Assembly: GCA_028571685.1 (NCBI GenBank) | Contig: CM053146.1 | Span: 109,343,431-109,407,430 of the forward strand | Direction of reading: 5' to 3' | Origin: Heterohyrax brucei | Lineage: Eukaryota; Chordata; Mammalia; Hyracoidea; Procaviidae | DNA: 64,000 nt | Part shown: positions 36,640 through 48,848 of the stretch, piece by piece | Numbering within the stretch: the stretch's first letter is position 1 | Layout of the letters: every line of letters starts with the position of its first letter | Notes under the pieces: generated by a model | Databases searched by the model: none | What the model saw: the letters and a program-made list of their open reading frames with translations, nothing else | Told to the model about the DNA's origin: nothing | Position numbers and translations under genes: made by a program

Positions 36640-37214
36640 GCCAAAGTCCTGGAATTAGGCACTTTTCTAAGGAGCCTGGTTCCATTGATTGGATAATGGT
36701 GTTTAGTGACCAATATCTGGGATAATATGTATATATAATTTATCATGTTAAGAAAATGTTTTTCAATTCCTATTTCCTTGAATGTTTTTATTATGAATGA
36801 GTATACAGTTTTCTCAAAAGCTTTTTCAGGATTTATGAAGATAACCATATTCTTTATTCCCTTAGATTTTTTAGCGTAGTATACAGTGGTGGGTTTTCTA
36901 ATACTGAACCAATCTTACATTCCTGGAATACATCTCACTTGGTCATGGTGTATGTTTCTTCATAATGTGGTGTTGGATTTTGTTTTCTAACATGTTTTGT
37001 TAGAATAAATGCCAGTATCTATAAGTGATATGGGTCTAAAGTTTTCTTTTTTTGAACAATCTTCATCTGGCTTAAGTATCAATATTATACTTATGTCATA
37101 AAAACAAGCCTTGAAATAATTTATAGAGATTATCTATAATCCCTATAGATATTGAGACTCAGCTCTTTGAAGATTTGGTAGAATTCGTCTCTGATACCAT
37201 ATAGGCCTGGTGCT

Positions 37215-37353
37215 TTTTTGTGGAGTCTCGATGCCACTGAGTCATAGCATCCCTGTAAGACAGAGTAGAATTGCCCCATAGGGTTTCCCAGGAGCAGTGG
37301 GTGGATTCAAACTGCTGACCAGAGTTTGTCATCACTGCACCTCCAGGGCTCCT
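37215..37353 (-). repeat. AfroSINE in old L1
   Basis: Minus orientation: GCCACTGAGTCATAGCATCC, GAGTAGAATTGCCCCATAGG and GGATTCAAACTGCTGACC. Confidence 0.87.
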
Positions 37354-37694
37354 GTTTTATGAAATAGTTCCTTAATAGCATTGTCCATATTTCTCTTGTG
37401 AAAAGTGGTCTAAGCTTTCTCCCTCCATTGGAATCAGTTTTGGTTAGTTGCATTTCCATATGAGATTATCCATTTGAGCTAGGTTTTCAAATTTATTTCC
37501 TTAGAAGTCTGTATACATTCTTAAGTATCTTTTCTTTCAATGATTTTTTTCTTTTGTCATTTATTATTTTTTATATTTGTACTTTTCCTCATTTTTTTCT
37601 TCATCAAGTTTAGCTAGTGGTTTATCTATTTTGTTAACTTTTCACAAAAAATTAGGATTTTGACTTATTAATTAGATCTACAGAAGCCTTTAGT

Positions 37695-37838
37695 GTCACA
37701 AAAGGTTGGTGATTTGAAATGACTTGGGGAAAAAGATGTGGCAGCCTGCTTCTGGAGAGGTTATAGCCTTGGAAAGCCTGTGGGATCACTATGAGTTTGA
37801 AGGAACCTGACAGCAGTGAGTTTGGTTTTGTTTTGTAA
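37695..37838 (+). repeat. AfroSINE, long-form, 5'-truncated
   Basis: Plus orientation with the extra middle block of the longer subfamily (AAGATGTGGCAGCCTGCTTC and TTATAGCCTTGGAAAGCC), ending GACAGCAGTGAGTTTGG. Confidence 0.85.
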
Positions 37839-38296
37839 TTAGATCTACTGTTTTTAATTCTCTATGTTTACTTTCTGTTTTTCCTTCACTATTGTTTCTG
37901 AACAGATTCTTTATTTAGTTTTTCACTTTCCATTTTTTGGGAAGTGGGAATTCAGCTAATTTATTGTTATTTTTTCACTTATGTTTGTAAAGCTATTTAG
38001 TGCAAATGAATTGTCCTCTGATGCTTTTTAAATGCCCCTCAAATTCTAATGCATAGTGTTTTCATTTTTATTATTTATTAACTTCTCGTTTTATTCAAGA
38101 TTTGCTTAAGAGGAAGATTTTTAAAATTTTCAGGTGAATAAGCCTTTCTAGTTTTGTAAATTCTAATATTATTATATTGTGATTAGAGGGTTTTTTTTTA
38201 GTATTTCACCTTTGGAAATTGATGTTTTCTTTCTGACGTAATTATTAGCCTTTTTAACTGTGCTGTGAACACTTGAGAAGAATGTGTAGTCTCTGT

Positions 38297-38492
38297 TAAT
38301 CCCATTGCTGTCAATTCTGATTCACGGAATGACCTTCTATGACACAGTAGAAATGTCCCTTCAGGTTCCACGGCCGTAACACTTTTAGAAGCAGACTGCC
38401 ATACCTTTCCTTCCATAAAGCAGCTGGTGGATTTGAACTCGGTACCTTGTGGCTAGCAGCTGAGCACTTAACCATTGTGCCACCTGGGCTTA
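38297..38492 (-). repeat. AfroSINE, long-form
   Basis: Minus orientation, about 195 bp: CCATTGCTGTCAATTCTGAT, a middle block GAAGCAGACTGCCATACC, and the 5' end CCATTGTGCCACCTGGG. Confidence 0.87.
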
Positions 38493-38721
38493 TTTATATT
38501 CTCTGTTAGAATTCAATATGTATCAGTAAGATTTACCCTATTGATTATGTTTTTGATATATTGCGTCTTTTTTGTTTGTTTTCTTTACTGTCTTATATTG
38601 AGAGTCGATATGAAAATCTATTACTTATTTTGTTTCTAGCTATGTCTCCATGGATCTCTTATAGTTTTTTCTTCATAAAGGTAGTTGCTGTGCTATTTTG
38701 TGTGCATTTTTATTCTTGTTG

Positions 38722-39165
38722 TTAGGTGTTATCGAGTCTCACAGCAGCTCTGGGTATAATAGTACAAACCACTGCTTAATCCCTCACCATCCTAACCATC
38801 ATTACTGTGACTGAGACCATTGTTGGCAGCTACTGTGTCAGTCCATCTCATTGAGGGTCTTCCTGTCTTTTGCTTACCCTTTACCAAGTATGATGTCCTT
38901 CTCCAGGGATTGGTCCCTCCTGATAACATGTCCTAAGTACGTGAGAGGAAGCTTTCCATCCTTACTTCTAAGGAACATTGTGGCTGTAATACTTCCAAGA
39001 CAGATTTATTTGTTCCTTTGGCAGTCCGTGGTATATTCATATTATTTACCAACATCATCATTGTAATATGTCACTTCTTTTGCCTTCCTTATTCATTGTC
39101 CAGCTTTTACATGCACTTATGGTAATTGAAATTATCATGGTTTCTATCGGGCACAAAATACTAGT
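38722..39165 (-). mobile_element. RTE LINE 3' fragment
   Basis: Minus orientation: TTGTTGTTAGGTGTTATCG, GTATGATGTCCTTCTCCAGG and the minus-strand frame with ISACKSWTMNKEGK. This is the last 440 bases or so of RTE, 5'-truncated. Confidence 0.88.
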
Positions 39166-41046
39166 CAGAATATCAGTAGCAGCAGAACCAATGACATTTT
39201 GTGTGTAAATGTTCTTAACTGTTATACACTCATTGTGGATGTGGTTTTTAGTTGTGAGGCTTAAAAGATAAAGGACTTTAAAATGTAGTTGTATTACCTT
39301 CTTGATAACTTCAGTCACTTCTGTCTTCAATACCTGTGTTGGTCATTCCATAATAACAGTTAGCTTAGTCAAAATCTGCTCTCAGGGTGACCAGAAGTTG
39401 TAATATACCTGCTGTATGCCATTCCCAATTCCAAAAAGACAGAAAAAAATGCATGACAGCTGAGATGTCATCACTGTTAGTGTTCAGATGGTACTTACAC
39501 TGTGGTTTTTGTTGAAAAAATCCACCTGCTAATCTGTTTACCAAAAAAAAAATCTGTGTATACAATTTATCTAAATTAGCATAGTGTTTCATTATAGCAC
39601 TTTGCTGTATTTTGGTTTAGAATAAGTAGCCCTTTTGAAATGACTAAATTCTATCTAATTATTCAAGACAATGGAGAGGGGCACGGAGGAAAGAGACTTA
39701 TTCTCCTTTTAGCTTTCTATGCCTTTCTAATTTGGGACCATCATGCAAGTATTTCATCCAAAAACTATATATGTAAAACGTAAAGAATAAATACAGTTTC
39801 TCTTCTTGCAACACATTGTGCTGGGAACATGATCATTCTTATTACTCAAAAAATAAAAATAAATAAGATAACTGGATAAAACAAACACAAAGCCTTGAAT
39901 ACATTCGCTAGCTAATAGGTACTGAGGAAAAGTGCAAAGAAGGGACCAAATGAGAACAAGAACTCAGACAGGTCTCTGGAGAGTGAAATTGGTTTTCAAC
40001 TTTGAGGGCATTGGATTTCTAGCCTTACAGAGCTGAGGGACAAAAGGCACATCCTAGGTTTCAGCTGAAATGAAAAGTCTTCTTAATAATAGGTCTTTCA
40101 TAGAAAATTGGTCCATAATAGAAGCACAAACTAAAAATATTCTCCCCTGAGAATTTATAGTCATCCTTTAGTTTTTATACAGATTACAGCTGGAATTCAC
40201 ACTTTCCAGAAGACCCAAGAAGCTTCCAGCTGAAGATTTATTATAAATAGCCCATCACTTGTAGTGTCCCTGGTGTCTGCCAGAAGCAAATGCAGATAAT
40301 CTCTAGAGGAGCCCTCCTTCATCTCAGGTATATTTTCCATAGGTTGAGCTGCAAGGGAAATAAACAGCTAGCTCACAATAAAGAAAACATGAAACACACA
40401 GGGGAGCAAGACACTGGGAGAAACAACTGATAGCAGGATCAGACAGAGAATGTGAAATAAATGTTTGATACATTTCAATAAATAAAGGCTTGAAAATGAG
40501 TTTAGGTATTGAATGAAAAATCTGTTGTCACAGAAGGGCACCTACAGTATGATTTCCATTTATATAAAGGTCATATGTAGACAAAACCAAAGAATGCTCT
40601 TCCAAGAAATGGAATACACAGATTGTAAAAAATATGTATATGTATATAAAAAAAGCAAAAACTGATTAATACAATTTAGATAGTTGTTACTTCCTAGGAA
40701 GGAGAAAGTATGGTCAGACTTCTGAGGGATGATAATATTTTATCTGATAGCCCAAGTGGTAGACACATGAGCATTTTTTTATTGTTTTAAATTGCACATG
40801 TTGATGTATTCTGTATGTATCCCACTGTTCTTAATAAAAAGGAAATATGTAGCAGAAAATGTAACATAAAATCCATGTTGACTAATTTTTCTTATACACT
40901 TTATAATTCCCATTGTTTTTGAATGTTTCAAACATATAGCAAAGTTTGGGTATGAGGAAGGTGGTATGAGCATCAGTTTTCTTCATGCTTCACAGCTTAA
41001 GCATTAGTTTGGGATTATTGTTATTTTCATCTCTTTTTCTTTTCAG
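39166..41046. other. SGO2 last intron, mostly unassigned
   Basis: No coding signal. About 40500-40900 resembles an old L1M 3' UTR (ATGATTTCCATTTATATAAA), not well enough to bound. The rest is unrecognised. Confidence 0.45.
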
Positions 41047-41396
41047 GAAAATGAGAAGATGAGATGAATTTATGGACACAGGTTTTTTGAATTGTCAAAG
41101 CATAAAGTGTCAAAACAGATGTAACTATGATTAAGAAGATAAAACAGTTCAAAAGTGTTTCTTTTCATATTTTGCCTTTCAATGGCATATTGACTTAGCC
41201 ATTCTTATATTAAAATGTATGTGTATAAAATAACTATTTTGTAATATTAATCATTTAAAATCATTTTGGTCATCATATAACTTACCTGTCTGTTCATTTA
41301 AGCTCCTCTCTACCTAAGAGCCTTTAACTAAATAATAGCTATTATCCTTTTAGCCAAATAAGATATATTAATAAATACTTTTGCTTTGGTTTCCTT
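41047..41396 (+). CDS. SGO2: SGO2 terminal exon: last residues, stop and 3' UTR
   Basis: The acceptor CTTTTCAG ends at 41046. The first base completes Arg, followed by KMRR and TGA at 41060-41062, the same C-terminus as human SGO2. The remainder is 3' UTR. An AATAAA at 41370-41375 is followed by a T/G-rich stretch, so cleavage is likely around 41390-41400. The exact 3' end is inferred. Confidence 0.88.
41370..41375 (+). terminator. SGO2: Candidate SGO2 polyadenylation signal
   Basis: Canonical AATAAA about 310 bases after the SGO2 stop, with TTTTGCTTTGGTTTCCTTG downstream as a U/GU-rich element. It is the first AATAAA with such a downstream element after the stop. Confidence 0.6.
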
Positions 41397-42739
41397 GTTG
41401 CAAGCCAAGCCTTTTTTTTTTCCTTAAATCATTCAATGTATGATGAAATATAAGAGTTTAAAAATCTCTTCCTGTCCTGGCCACTTTTCTGTCAACATTC
41501 ATTCTGCTATTTTTTGGAAATACTTTTTAGGTACCAGCTTCTTTACTAGTCCTTTAAAATAATAATCTAATGATTGGTGGGGGAGGATTAACTTCTCAGG
41601 CTCTTCCAAATTTGGTTCATGTGACTGTATTTTAAAGATTTCTACAGCACTTGGCTGGCTTTACTATTAAGGGTAAAAGCAGTAAGTTCCATTCATATCT
41701 AAGATCAACTCACATATTCAAAAGACTAATCAAAATCTATTTTGCTGATAAGGAAAAGCTTTGGCAATCTAAATTACAGCTCTAGAAACACCTTTTGAAG
41801 TTCCTGAGATATAACTGGTAATTGAGCAGTGCCAACCCCTCTTGGTTCCTATACATTGCTGGAGGGAATGCAAAATGATGTAACCTCTAGAAAAGATTTT
41901 GACAGTATCCACCAAAATGGTATATGCATTTATCATTTGATCCAATAAGCATACTTTTAGGAAAAACAAATATCAAACCCAGTGCTGCTGAGCTGAGTCT
42001 GGCTCATGGTGACCCAGTGTGTTAGAGTAGAAGTGTTCCATGGAGCTTTCTTGGCTGTAATCTCAGTGGAGGCTGATCAGTAGGGCTTTCTCCCATGGCA
42101 CCACTGAGTAAGTTCAGACTGCCAACCTCCTGGTTACTAGTTGAGTGCCACCTGTTCATGCTACCCAGGGATCACACTGAGGAGATGAGACCAGAAATGG
42201 TCTTACAGCAATTTTCTTATGGCAAAGTTAACAATGGCAAAAATAGGAACAACTTCATAACTATCAACAGGGGACACTTTATTTAAAAGCACACTGAAAT
42301 GCATGAAAATAACTTCTTACCAAGTTGGTGAAAACAGAAACTTGACCTTAGAGAAACTATTTTGAATTTTTATGGGAAATATTCTAGGTGTGATAAGTAA
42401 ACTCTGAGGATAAAGCCAAATGTAAGGGAATCGTAGACCTTTTTTAAAAACAAAAAACCTTATTCACTAGCTTTATTGCTACTATAATGCTGATATGATT
42501 ATTTTCAAATAAATATATGGACAGGATAAAACACATATGTTAAAGTTTTACAAGGAAGACTTCAGCATATTTACCATGAATCAGAATTGACATGATGGCA
42601 ATGGGTTTTAATAGGAATTAAAGAGACAGCAACCAAGTAACCTGAATGGCTCTTGTTTAATACTATTAAGAGACATTTTTTAACAGCTTAAAAGGAACCA
42701 AATACTAAATAATTACTTTAAAACAAAAGTGAGACTGCA
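41397..42739. other. Spacer downstream of SGO2 with old L1 trace
   Basis: 41790-42300 carries a plus-strand old L1 ORF2 end (CATTGCTGGAGGGAATGCAA), split by the AfroSINE at 41975. A 40-bp AfroSINE tail is at 42575-42614 (CATGATGGCAATGGGTTTT). Otherwise unassigned. Confidence 0.55.
41974..42172 (-). repeat. AfroSINE, long-form, diverged
   Basis: Minus orientation: AAACCCAGTGCTGCTGAGC to GCTACCCAGGG; about 198 bp, with the longer middle block. Confidence 0.82.
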
Positions 42740-43274
42740 AAGGGGGTGGGAAACTCAATTAATAGAAACTGACCAGAATGGAAATTATGAGAAAGTTCGT
42801 ACATTATGAAGAATGTACCTAATGTTACTGTACCACAAGGCTTGGGACCACTTGCCCTGGTCTGTGCAGTTTTTCCTGTGGGATTCCTGGGGGCATATTT
42901 TTTTCTTTTTCTTTTCTTTCCTTTATTTTTCAGCTTCTCATCTCTACATTTCAATGGCAACATCCCTCAGCACTTTTTTGTTTTGTTTTGTTTTCTTTGG
43001 CTTCTGTTTCTCCTTTCTGTTTTCCCCATACTATGTTAGCTCTACTCATCACAACCTCCCCCCTCTCTTCTGCCTATCTATACTGTGTGCTGAAAGTCAC
43101 ACCCCTGAGCAGTCCAACATGGCCTACTGAAACCTGCCTGGCACTGATCCCTGGTCTGCCCTGTGGGCCCCAGTATTGCTACAAACAGCTCATCCTAGCT
43201 GTTCCCCTTCAGCTAGACCTGCCCTGCTGCACTATGGCTGAGCAGATAGCCCCACCCATTGGACAAAGAGATGG
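42740..43274. other. Unassigned spacer with pyrimidine tract
   Basis: A T/C-rich tract (42896-42940) is followed by moderately GC-rich sequence without recognised identity; the ORFs of 77-105 codons here reflect the skewed composition. Confidence 0.5.
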
Positions 43275-43731
43275 TGTCATGGATTGAACTGTGTCCCCCC
43301 AAAAATGTATGTGCTGATTTGACTTGGTTTGGAGTTCCAACATGGTGCCCTTCCTCCCATGTGTTGTGAACCCTGTCTCTGTGATATGATGATGAAGAAT
43401 GGTTTACAGTTGTGTTAGTGAGGCAGGACCCAAGCTACAAGCTTGTGGAATATAAGGGAGAGAAGTGAGCAGAGGAAGTTGGGGACCTCACACCACCGAG
43501 AGAGAAGCACCAAGAGCAGAGCACATCCTTTGGACTCGGAGGTTCCTGTGCCGAGACGCTCTCACTGGATGTGGACTTAGCCTACAAGACTGTGATAAAT
43601 TCTCCTACTGAATGGACTTACAATTTGTAAATGGATTTGTGGCTTACCAGACTGAGACAATAAAAGCTTCTCTACATGAAACCTTCCACTCGTGGTATTT
43701 TCCATTACAGCAGTACTAGGTGACTAAGACA
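43275..43731 (+). mobile_element. ERVL-MaLR-type solo LTR with 5-bp target duplication
   Basis: 457 bp beginning TGTCATGGATTGAACTGTG and ending GGTGACTAAGACA, so the ends are TG...CA. An internal AATAAA (about 43660) is followed by the U5 part. GATGG is duplicated at 43270-43274 and 43732-43736; 5 bp is the expected size for ERVL-class integration. No internal region: a solo LTR. Confidence 0.88.
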
Positions 43732-43739
43732 GATGGAAA

Positions 43740-46700
43740 GTATCATGCCCACAGATGAGCAAACAATGAAGCACAGCCTGTTTGCCGAAACATATTGAAA
43801 TTAAAAAACAGCAAATAACACAAATCTGTAGTCAATAAATGAAGCAAATAACTACTGAATGTCTAGAAGACAGCTGACAGTATAAAAACAAAGGAAAGGA
43901 TGGTACCAGTAGGTGTCCAAAATAAAAAACAAGATGTCTTTTCAGTAGAAGAAAAGACACTAAAAGTACCTGATAGGGTGTTCAAATCTCTAGTACTCAG
44001 AGCTATCCAAGAGGTGAGGCAGAAAGCAGACAAAAATAAGGGAAAAATAGGTTCATGAAAAAGGCAGATAAATTCATAAAAAATACAGACCAAAAATGAA
44101 AAAATCCAGGAAAATAATACAGTTATGAAACATCAAAATAAATTCACAAGTAGAAATCATACAAAAATAACAAGCAGAAATCCAGAAGATAAACAAGATT
44201 TCAGAAATAATGTCATAGAAGTGCTGAGGATCAGGTTTGAAACAAGGCAAGATCAGCAAAACTGAAGACAAATAATTGCATACCACTTTGAGGAAAAATT
44301 GGAAAAAAGAACAAAGAAAACTGAAGAAACTGAGAGTGATGTGGATACACTCAAAGGCCAAGGTATTTGAGAAAAACAAAAAGTCACATACCGCAGAGAA
44401 ACAATAAGACTAAGTTCTAATTACTTAGCAGAAACTATGCAGGCAAGAAGACAAAGGGATGACATATAAAACCTTGAAAGAAAAATACTGCCAACCAAGA
44501 ATAATATATTTTGCAAAAATCTCATTCAAATATGATGGTGGAATTAGGACATTTCCAGAAGCACAAAAATTAAGGAAATATATAAAAACTAAACAAAACT
44601 TTAAAGAATTATTAAGGAGAGTCCTTTAGTTCAAGAACAAACTTCAGGTGGCAGCCTGAATCTAGGATAGAAGATGACACCAACCAGATACCAACCTAGG
44701 AAATGAACTCTTAAATGTTATTGAAAACTAAAAGATCCATAGCAGGGAATGAGAGCTTAATCTGTAAGTGACACCATCAAAGCAATAAAAAACCTGTTGC
44801 CATCAAGGTGATTCATATTCGTAGTGACCCTAAAAGAGAGTGGAACAGCCTCCTTAGGATTTCCAAGGATCAGCTGGTGGGTTCAAGCCACCAACCTTTC
44901 GTTAGCAGCTGTAGCTCTTAACCACCATGCCACCAGGGTTCCCCAAAATAATAAAAAAGGGAATATATGGTGTAGGTATAGAACCTCCTAATGGAGAGGA
45001 AGCTAAGGTGATAACAAGTACTAAAAGACTGGTTCAAACCTAGGAAGGTAAAGGTAAGTTTCAAGGTAAACACAACAAACTTACACATCAAAGTAAAGAA
45101 GAAAAACAGTCTCAGTGAAAGCAAAATATGAGAATAAAGTAAATGAAAAAAAAATCAGGAGTGTAAGAGGAACAAGGAAAAGGTCAGCACCCCCCTACAC
45201 ACACACCACTACAAAATCACCAATAAACTCACGTGTCAGTAGTTACAGTGAATATCAATGGCCTAAATGCACTCATAAAGAGACAGAGAATGACAGAAAT
45301 GATTTTTAAAAGAAGATTCTTTGATATGCTGTCTACAACACAAACCTTAGAAAGAAAAATGCAAATTTATTAAAAATCAGAAAAAATACATCACACAGCA
45401 AGCAAAAAAGAACAGGAGTAAGTGGCAATACATACCTCAGGTAAAATACATGATAAAAAAGACAAAGAAGGGCATTATGTAATGATTACAGGACAGTCAG
45501 TCATGAATTCATTACCATAACAAATGTCAATACACACAATGACAGGGCTCTAAACTACATTAACAACACTGAAAAAAGAAATTGACAGTTCCATAAAAAT
45601 AAGAGGCTTCGACACACCATTGTAAGGACAGAAAATCTAGAAGGAATCTCAACAAAGATGTAGAGGATCTTAAGTCACAATCAACTTGTGCTCAAAGACA
45701 TACAGAACACTCCACCCAAGAGCTGAAAAGTACACATTCTTTTCCAACACAAGTAAAATGTTCTCTAGAAAAGACCATATCTTAGGCCACAAAGCAACCC
45801 TCAACAAAACCCAAAGTATTGGGATAATACAAAGTACCTTCTTTCTCTTATCACAATGCCATCAAAGTAGAAATTAACAACAGGAAGAACAAACAAAAAA
45901 ATTACATAGGAAGTGAGTAACACCCTGCTTAAAAACTGAGTGATACAAGAAATCAAAGAGGGAATTAAAAAGTCCCTAGAATCAAATGAGAATGAAAAAT
46001 CATGCCAAAACCTTTGATACAGCAAAGGCAGCGCACAGAGGTCAATTTATAGCAAAAGATGCACACATCACAAAACAAGAAAGGGATAAAATAAAAATAT
46101 TAGCTACACAATTGAAACAGAGACCAGTGAAGAAGGGGGAGCCCACAGTCACCACACCAAAGGAAATACTAAAGATTAAAGTAGAAATAAATGAAACACA
46201 GAATAGAAAAACAGTAGACAGTATCAAGAAGACCAAAACTTGATTCTTTGAAAGGATCAACAAAATCAAGAAACCACTAGCCAAACTGACAAAAGAAAAA
46301 CAGGATATGATGCAAATAATCCAAAAAAGAGTGGACATTATAAGAGACAAATGAAAAATCATTAACAAAGCATTATGAAAACTATACTCTTAACAAATTT
46401 GAAAACCTAGAGGAAATGGACACATTTCTGGAAGGAAACACAGTAATCACACACTAACACAAACTGATGATGAAAATCTGAACAGACCCATAACAAGAGA
46501 AGAAAATGAAAAAGTAATTAAAAAAATACTCCCAACAACAACAAAAAGCCCTGGCTCAGCTGGCTTCACTAGAGAATTCTGCCAAACATCCAAAGAGCTT
46601 ACTCCAGTATCACTCAAATTATTTCAGAATATAGAAGAGGAAGGGGTACTCCCAAATTCATTCTGTGAAGAAACCAGACAAAGCCACCATAAAAGAGAAA

Positions 46701-47004
46701 ATTACTGACCAATATCTCTTAGAATATCAATGCAAAAATTTTTAATAAAATTAGAGCTAATAGAATTCAGCATCATATAAACAAAGTAACACATCATCAC
46801 CAAGTGTAGGATTCATACCAGGTATGCAACAATAGATCAACATTAGAAAATCAGCCCATGTAATCCATCATGCAAATGAAAGGATCATATGATAATCCAT
46901 GTAGAAAAGGCATTTGACAAATCCAATACCATTCTTGACTTCAAAAAACTCAACGTATAATGGGAAAATTTCTCAACATAATAAAGGACATCTATACAAA
47001 ACCA
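43740..47004 (+). mobile_element. L1 ORF1 end and first part of ORF2
   Basis: Plus strand. 43740-44640 holds ORF1 remnants (C-terminal part around 44440-44640); ORF2 follows from about 45200 (GTGAATATCAATGGCCTAAA) with endonuclease and N-terminal RT parts, broken by stops, to 47004. AfroSINE at 44790-44946 interrupts it. Later pieces of the same or a similar L1 appear at 51536-51742 and 52717-54245. Confidence 0.85.
44788..44946 (-). repeat. AfroSINE in L1
   Basis: Minus orientation: CTGTTGCCATCAAGGTGATT to CCATGCCACCAGGGTTCC. Confidence 0.92.
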
Positions 47005-47046
47005 ACAGAAACTCTGATGGCATAGTGGGTTAAGTGTTATGTCTGC
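47005..47046 (+). repeat. AfroSINE 5' fragment cut by a provirus
   Basis: AAACTCTGATGGCATAGTGG through TTATGTCTGC is the first 42 bases of an AfroSINE; the MaLR LTR starts at the next base. The rest of the SINE was not found beyond the provirus. Confidence 0.8.
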
Positions 47047-48848
47047 TGTCATGGATTGAATTGTGTCCCCCCAAAAATATGTGTAGCCGTGTCAGGGCCA
47101 TGATTCTCAGTATTTTATGACTGTCCTCCATTTTGTAATTTTCCTATGCTGTATGTTAAAGAGGATTAGGGTAGGACTGTAAATTCCTTCATAGGGTCAC
47201 CTCCCTCCTCCACTGTAACAGGAGTATCCCTGGATTATGGCTGGCACGACCCTTTATCCTTTCATCCTGCAAAAGATAAAAAGAAAGGGAAACAAGCAGA
47301 GAATTGCGAATCTCACCCCATCAAGAAAGCAGCACCGGGAGAAGAGCACGTCTTTCAGACCTGATGTTCTTGCACCAAGATGCTCCCCGAACAAGGACTG
47401 ATGCAACACAATGACTATCCTCCAGAGCTGTTAAGGGGGAATGCCTTCCCCTGGAGTGGACATCCTGAATTTGGACTTGTAGCTTACTGGACTGTATAAG
47501 AATAAACTTTCCTTTGTTAAAGCCATCCACTGATGGTATTTCTGTTAGAGCAGCACTAGGTGACTAAAACAGAATTTAGTACCAAGGGTGTGGGGTGCTG
47601 CTCTAACAAATACCTAAAATGTGGAAGCAGTTTTAAAACTGAATGGACAGAAGACTCAGAAGGCACCAAGGAGAACTGTTAACACTGAAGAAGGCACAGA
47701 TGGTGTGAATTAAGCAGCAGAGGACCAGCAGCAGCAGCAGAACCAGAGGCAGATCTGGAACCAACCCATGGAGCAAGAGAGCTAAGTGCCTGTGCACAGA
47801 GGCTTCCTGGTAGAGCTGGGTACCTCCAGGCACTTGGCTTGGTGAAGCTAGCTTTGCTGACCCATGGAGTGAGAGAGCTGAGTGCCTTTATCCAGGAGAC
47901 CTCCTAGTAGAATGGTGCCTCTGGGTACTTGAATCAGTTGAACTACAGAGCTTTGGAACACTGGCCCCACCAGGGCAGTTGTGGGCCTGAGGCCCCAGCC
48001 ATGCGGCCATAGGAAGCAGAAGCTGAGCTGCCTCAGTCTCAAAAGATGTGTATGGCCATGACTTCAGGGGTATGAAAGGGTGGAGCCAGCGCTTTCTGTG
48101 TTTGTAAGGGTGGCATTGCCACTCAGTTGGGCTTAGGGTGCACCTAAAGACGACAGGGCAGAGTTACTGTCCAAGTGGGCCTGGGAGACAGAGTTGTAGC
48201 ATAAGGCTGGGAGTCTCCACTCAGAATCCAGAGAGTGTGGCCAATACCTAGAGTCTGGAAGATTATTTTCAAAGCTTTGGGGGCTAACAATGTGTTCTGC
48301 TGACTTGCTTGTTGCCTGTTAATGCCTTCTTTCCCATCTGTAATGGAATGTCTAAATTGTGCCTCTTCTGCTGTTGTCCCTTTGGAAGCTGATAGCTTGT
48401 GTTCTAGGTTTCACAGATGCAGAAGAGTTTTTGTATTTTGGACTTGGAACTGATTTAAAACTTCTGTCACATGGGATGGATGTGATTTTGCTATGATGGG
48501 ATGAATGTGTTACATGTTTCAAAGATGTGATTTTTGGGGTGCCAGAGGGTGGGATGTCATGGATTGAATTGGGTCCCACCAAAGATGTTGAGCCATGATT
48601 CTCAATATTTTATGATTGTCTTCCATTTTGTGATTTTCCTATGCTGTATGTTAAAGGATTAGGTTGGGACTGTAAATCGCTTTATAGGTTCACCTCCCTG
48701 CTCAACTGTAAAGGGAGTTTCCCTGGAGTATGGCTTGCATGACCCTTTATACTTTCATCCTACAAGAGATAAAAGGAATGGGAGGCAAGCACAGAATTGG
48801 GAACCTCACACCACCAAGGCAGGACTAAGAGCAGAACACATTCTTTCA
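47047..48848 (+). mobile_element. ERVL-MaLR-type provirus: LTR, short internal region, cut 3' LTR
   Basis: The 5' LTR (47047-47571, TG...CA, AATAAA near 47502) is followed by an internal region (47572-48554) that starts TTTAGTACCAAGGGTGTGG, like the primer-binding start of MST/THE1 internal sequence. That region has no open gag or pol. A purine-rich run (AGAGGGTGGGA) directly precedes the 3' LTR at 48555, which breaks off near 48848 where RTE sequence begins. MaLR elements lack pol and depended on ERVL. Confidence 0.82.

Larger units (their letters stand above)
36640..38720 (-). mobile_element. Old L1 ORF2, interrupted by AfroSINEs
   Basis: Minus-strand L1 ORF2 reverse-transcriptase region; the minus frame at 36627-36848 has FINPEKAFEKTVYSFIIKT. 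Plus-strand landmarks include GAACCAATCTTACATTCCTG. It is broken by three SINE segments listed separately. Confidence 0.8.
1..41396 (+). other. SGO2: SGO2 (shugoshin 2) gene, 5'-truncated by the window
   Basis: Gene-level entry for shugoshin 2, the protector of centromeric cohesin in meiosis and mitosis, which also helps recruit MCAK and the chromosomal passenger complex. Seven coding exons with GT-AG borders share one continuous reading frame: 176, 78, 86, 242, 3087 and 151 nt plus the last 16 nt including the stop. Split codons complete correctly at every junction. Together they give 1,277 whole codons. The human protein is about 1,265 residues, of which roughly 45 precede the first exon seen here, so this protein should be some 50 residues longer; an additional internal repeat would explain it. 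The first coding exon and promoter lie to the left. Identity rests on resemblance to human SGO2 from memory along the whole length and on AOX1 being the next gene downstream. Confidence 0.95.
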
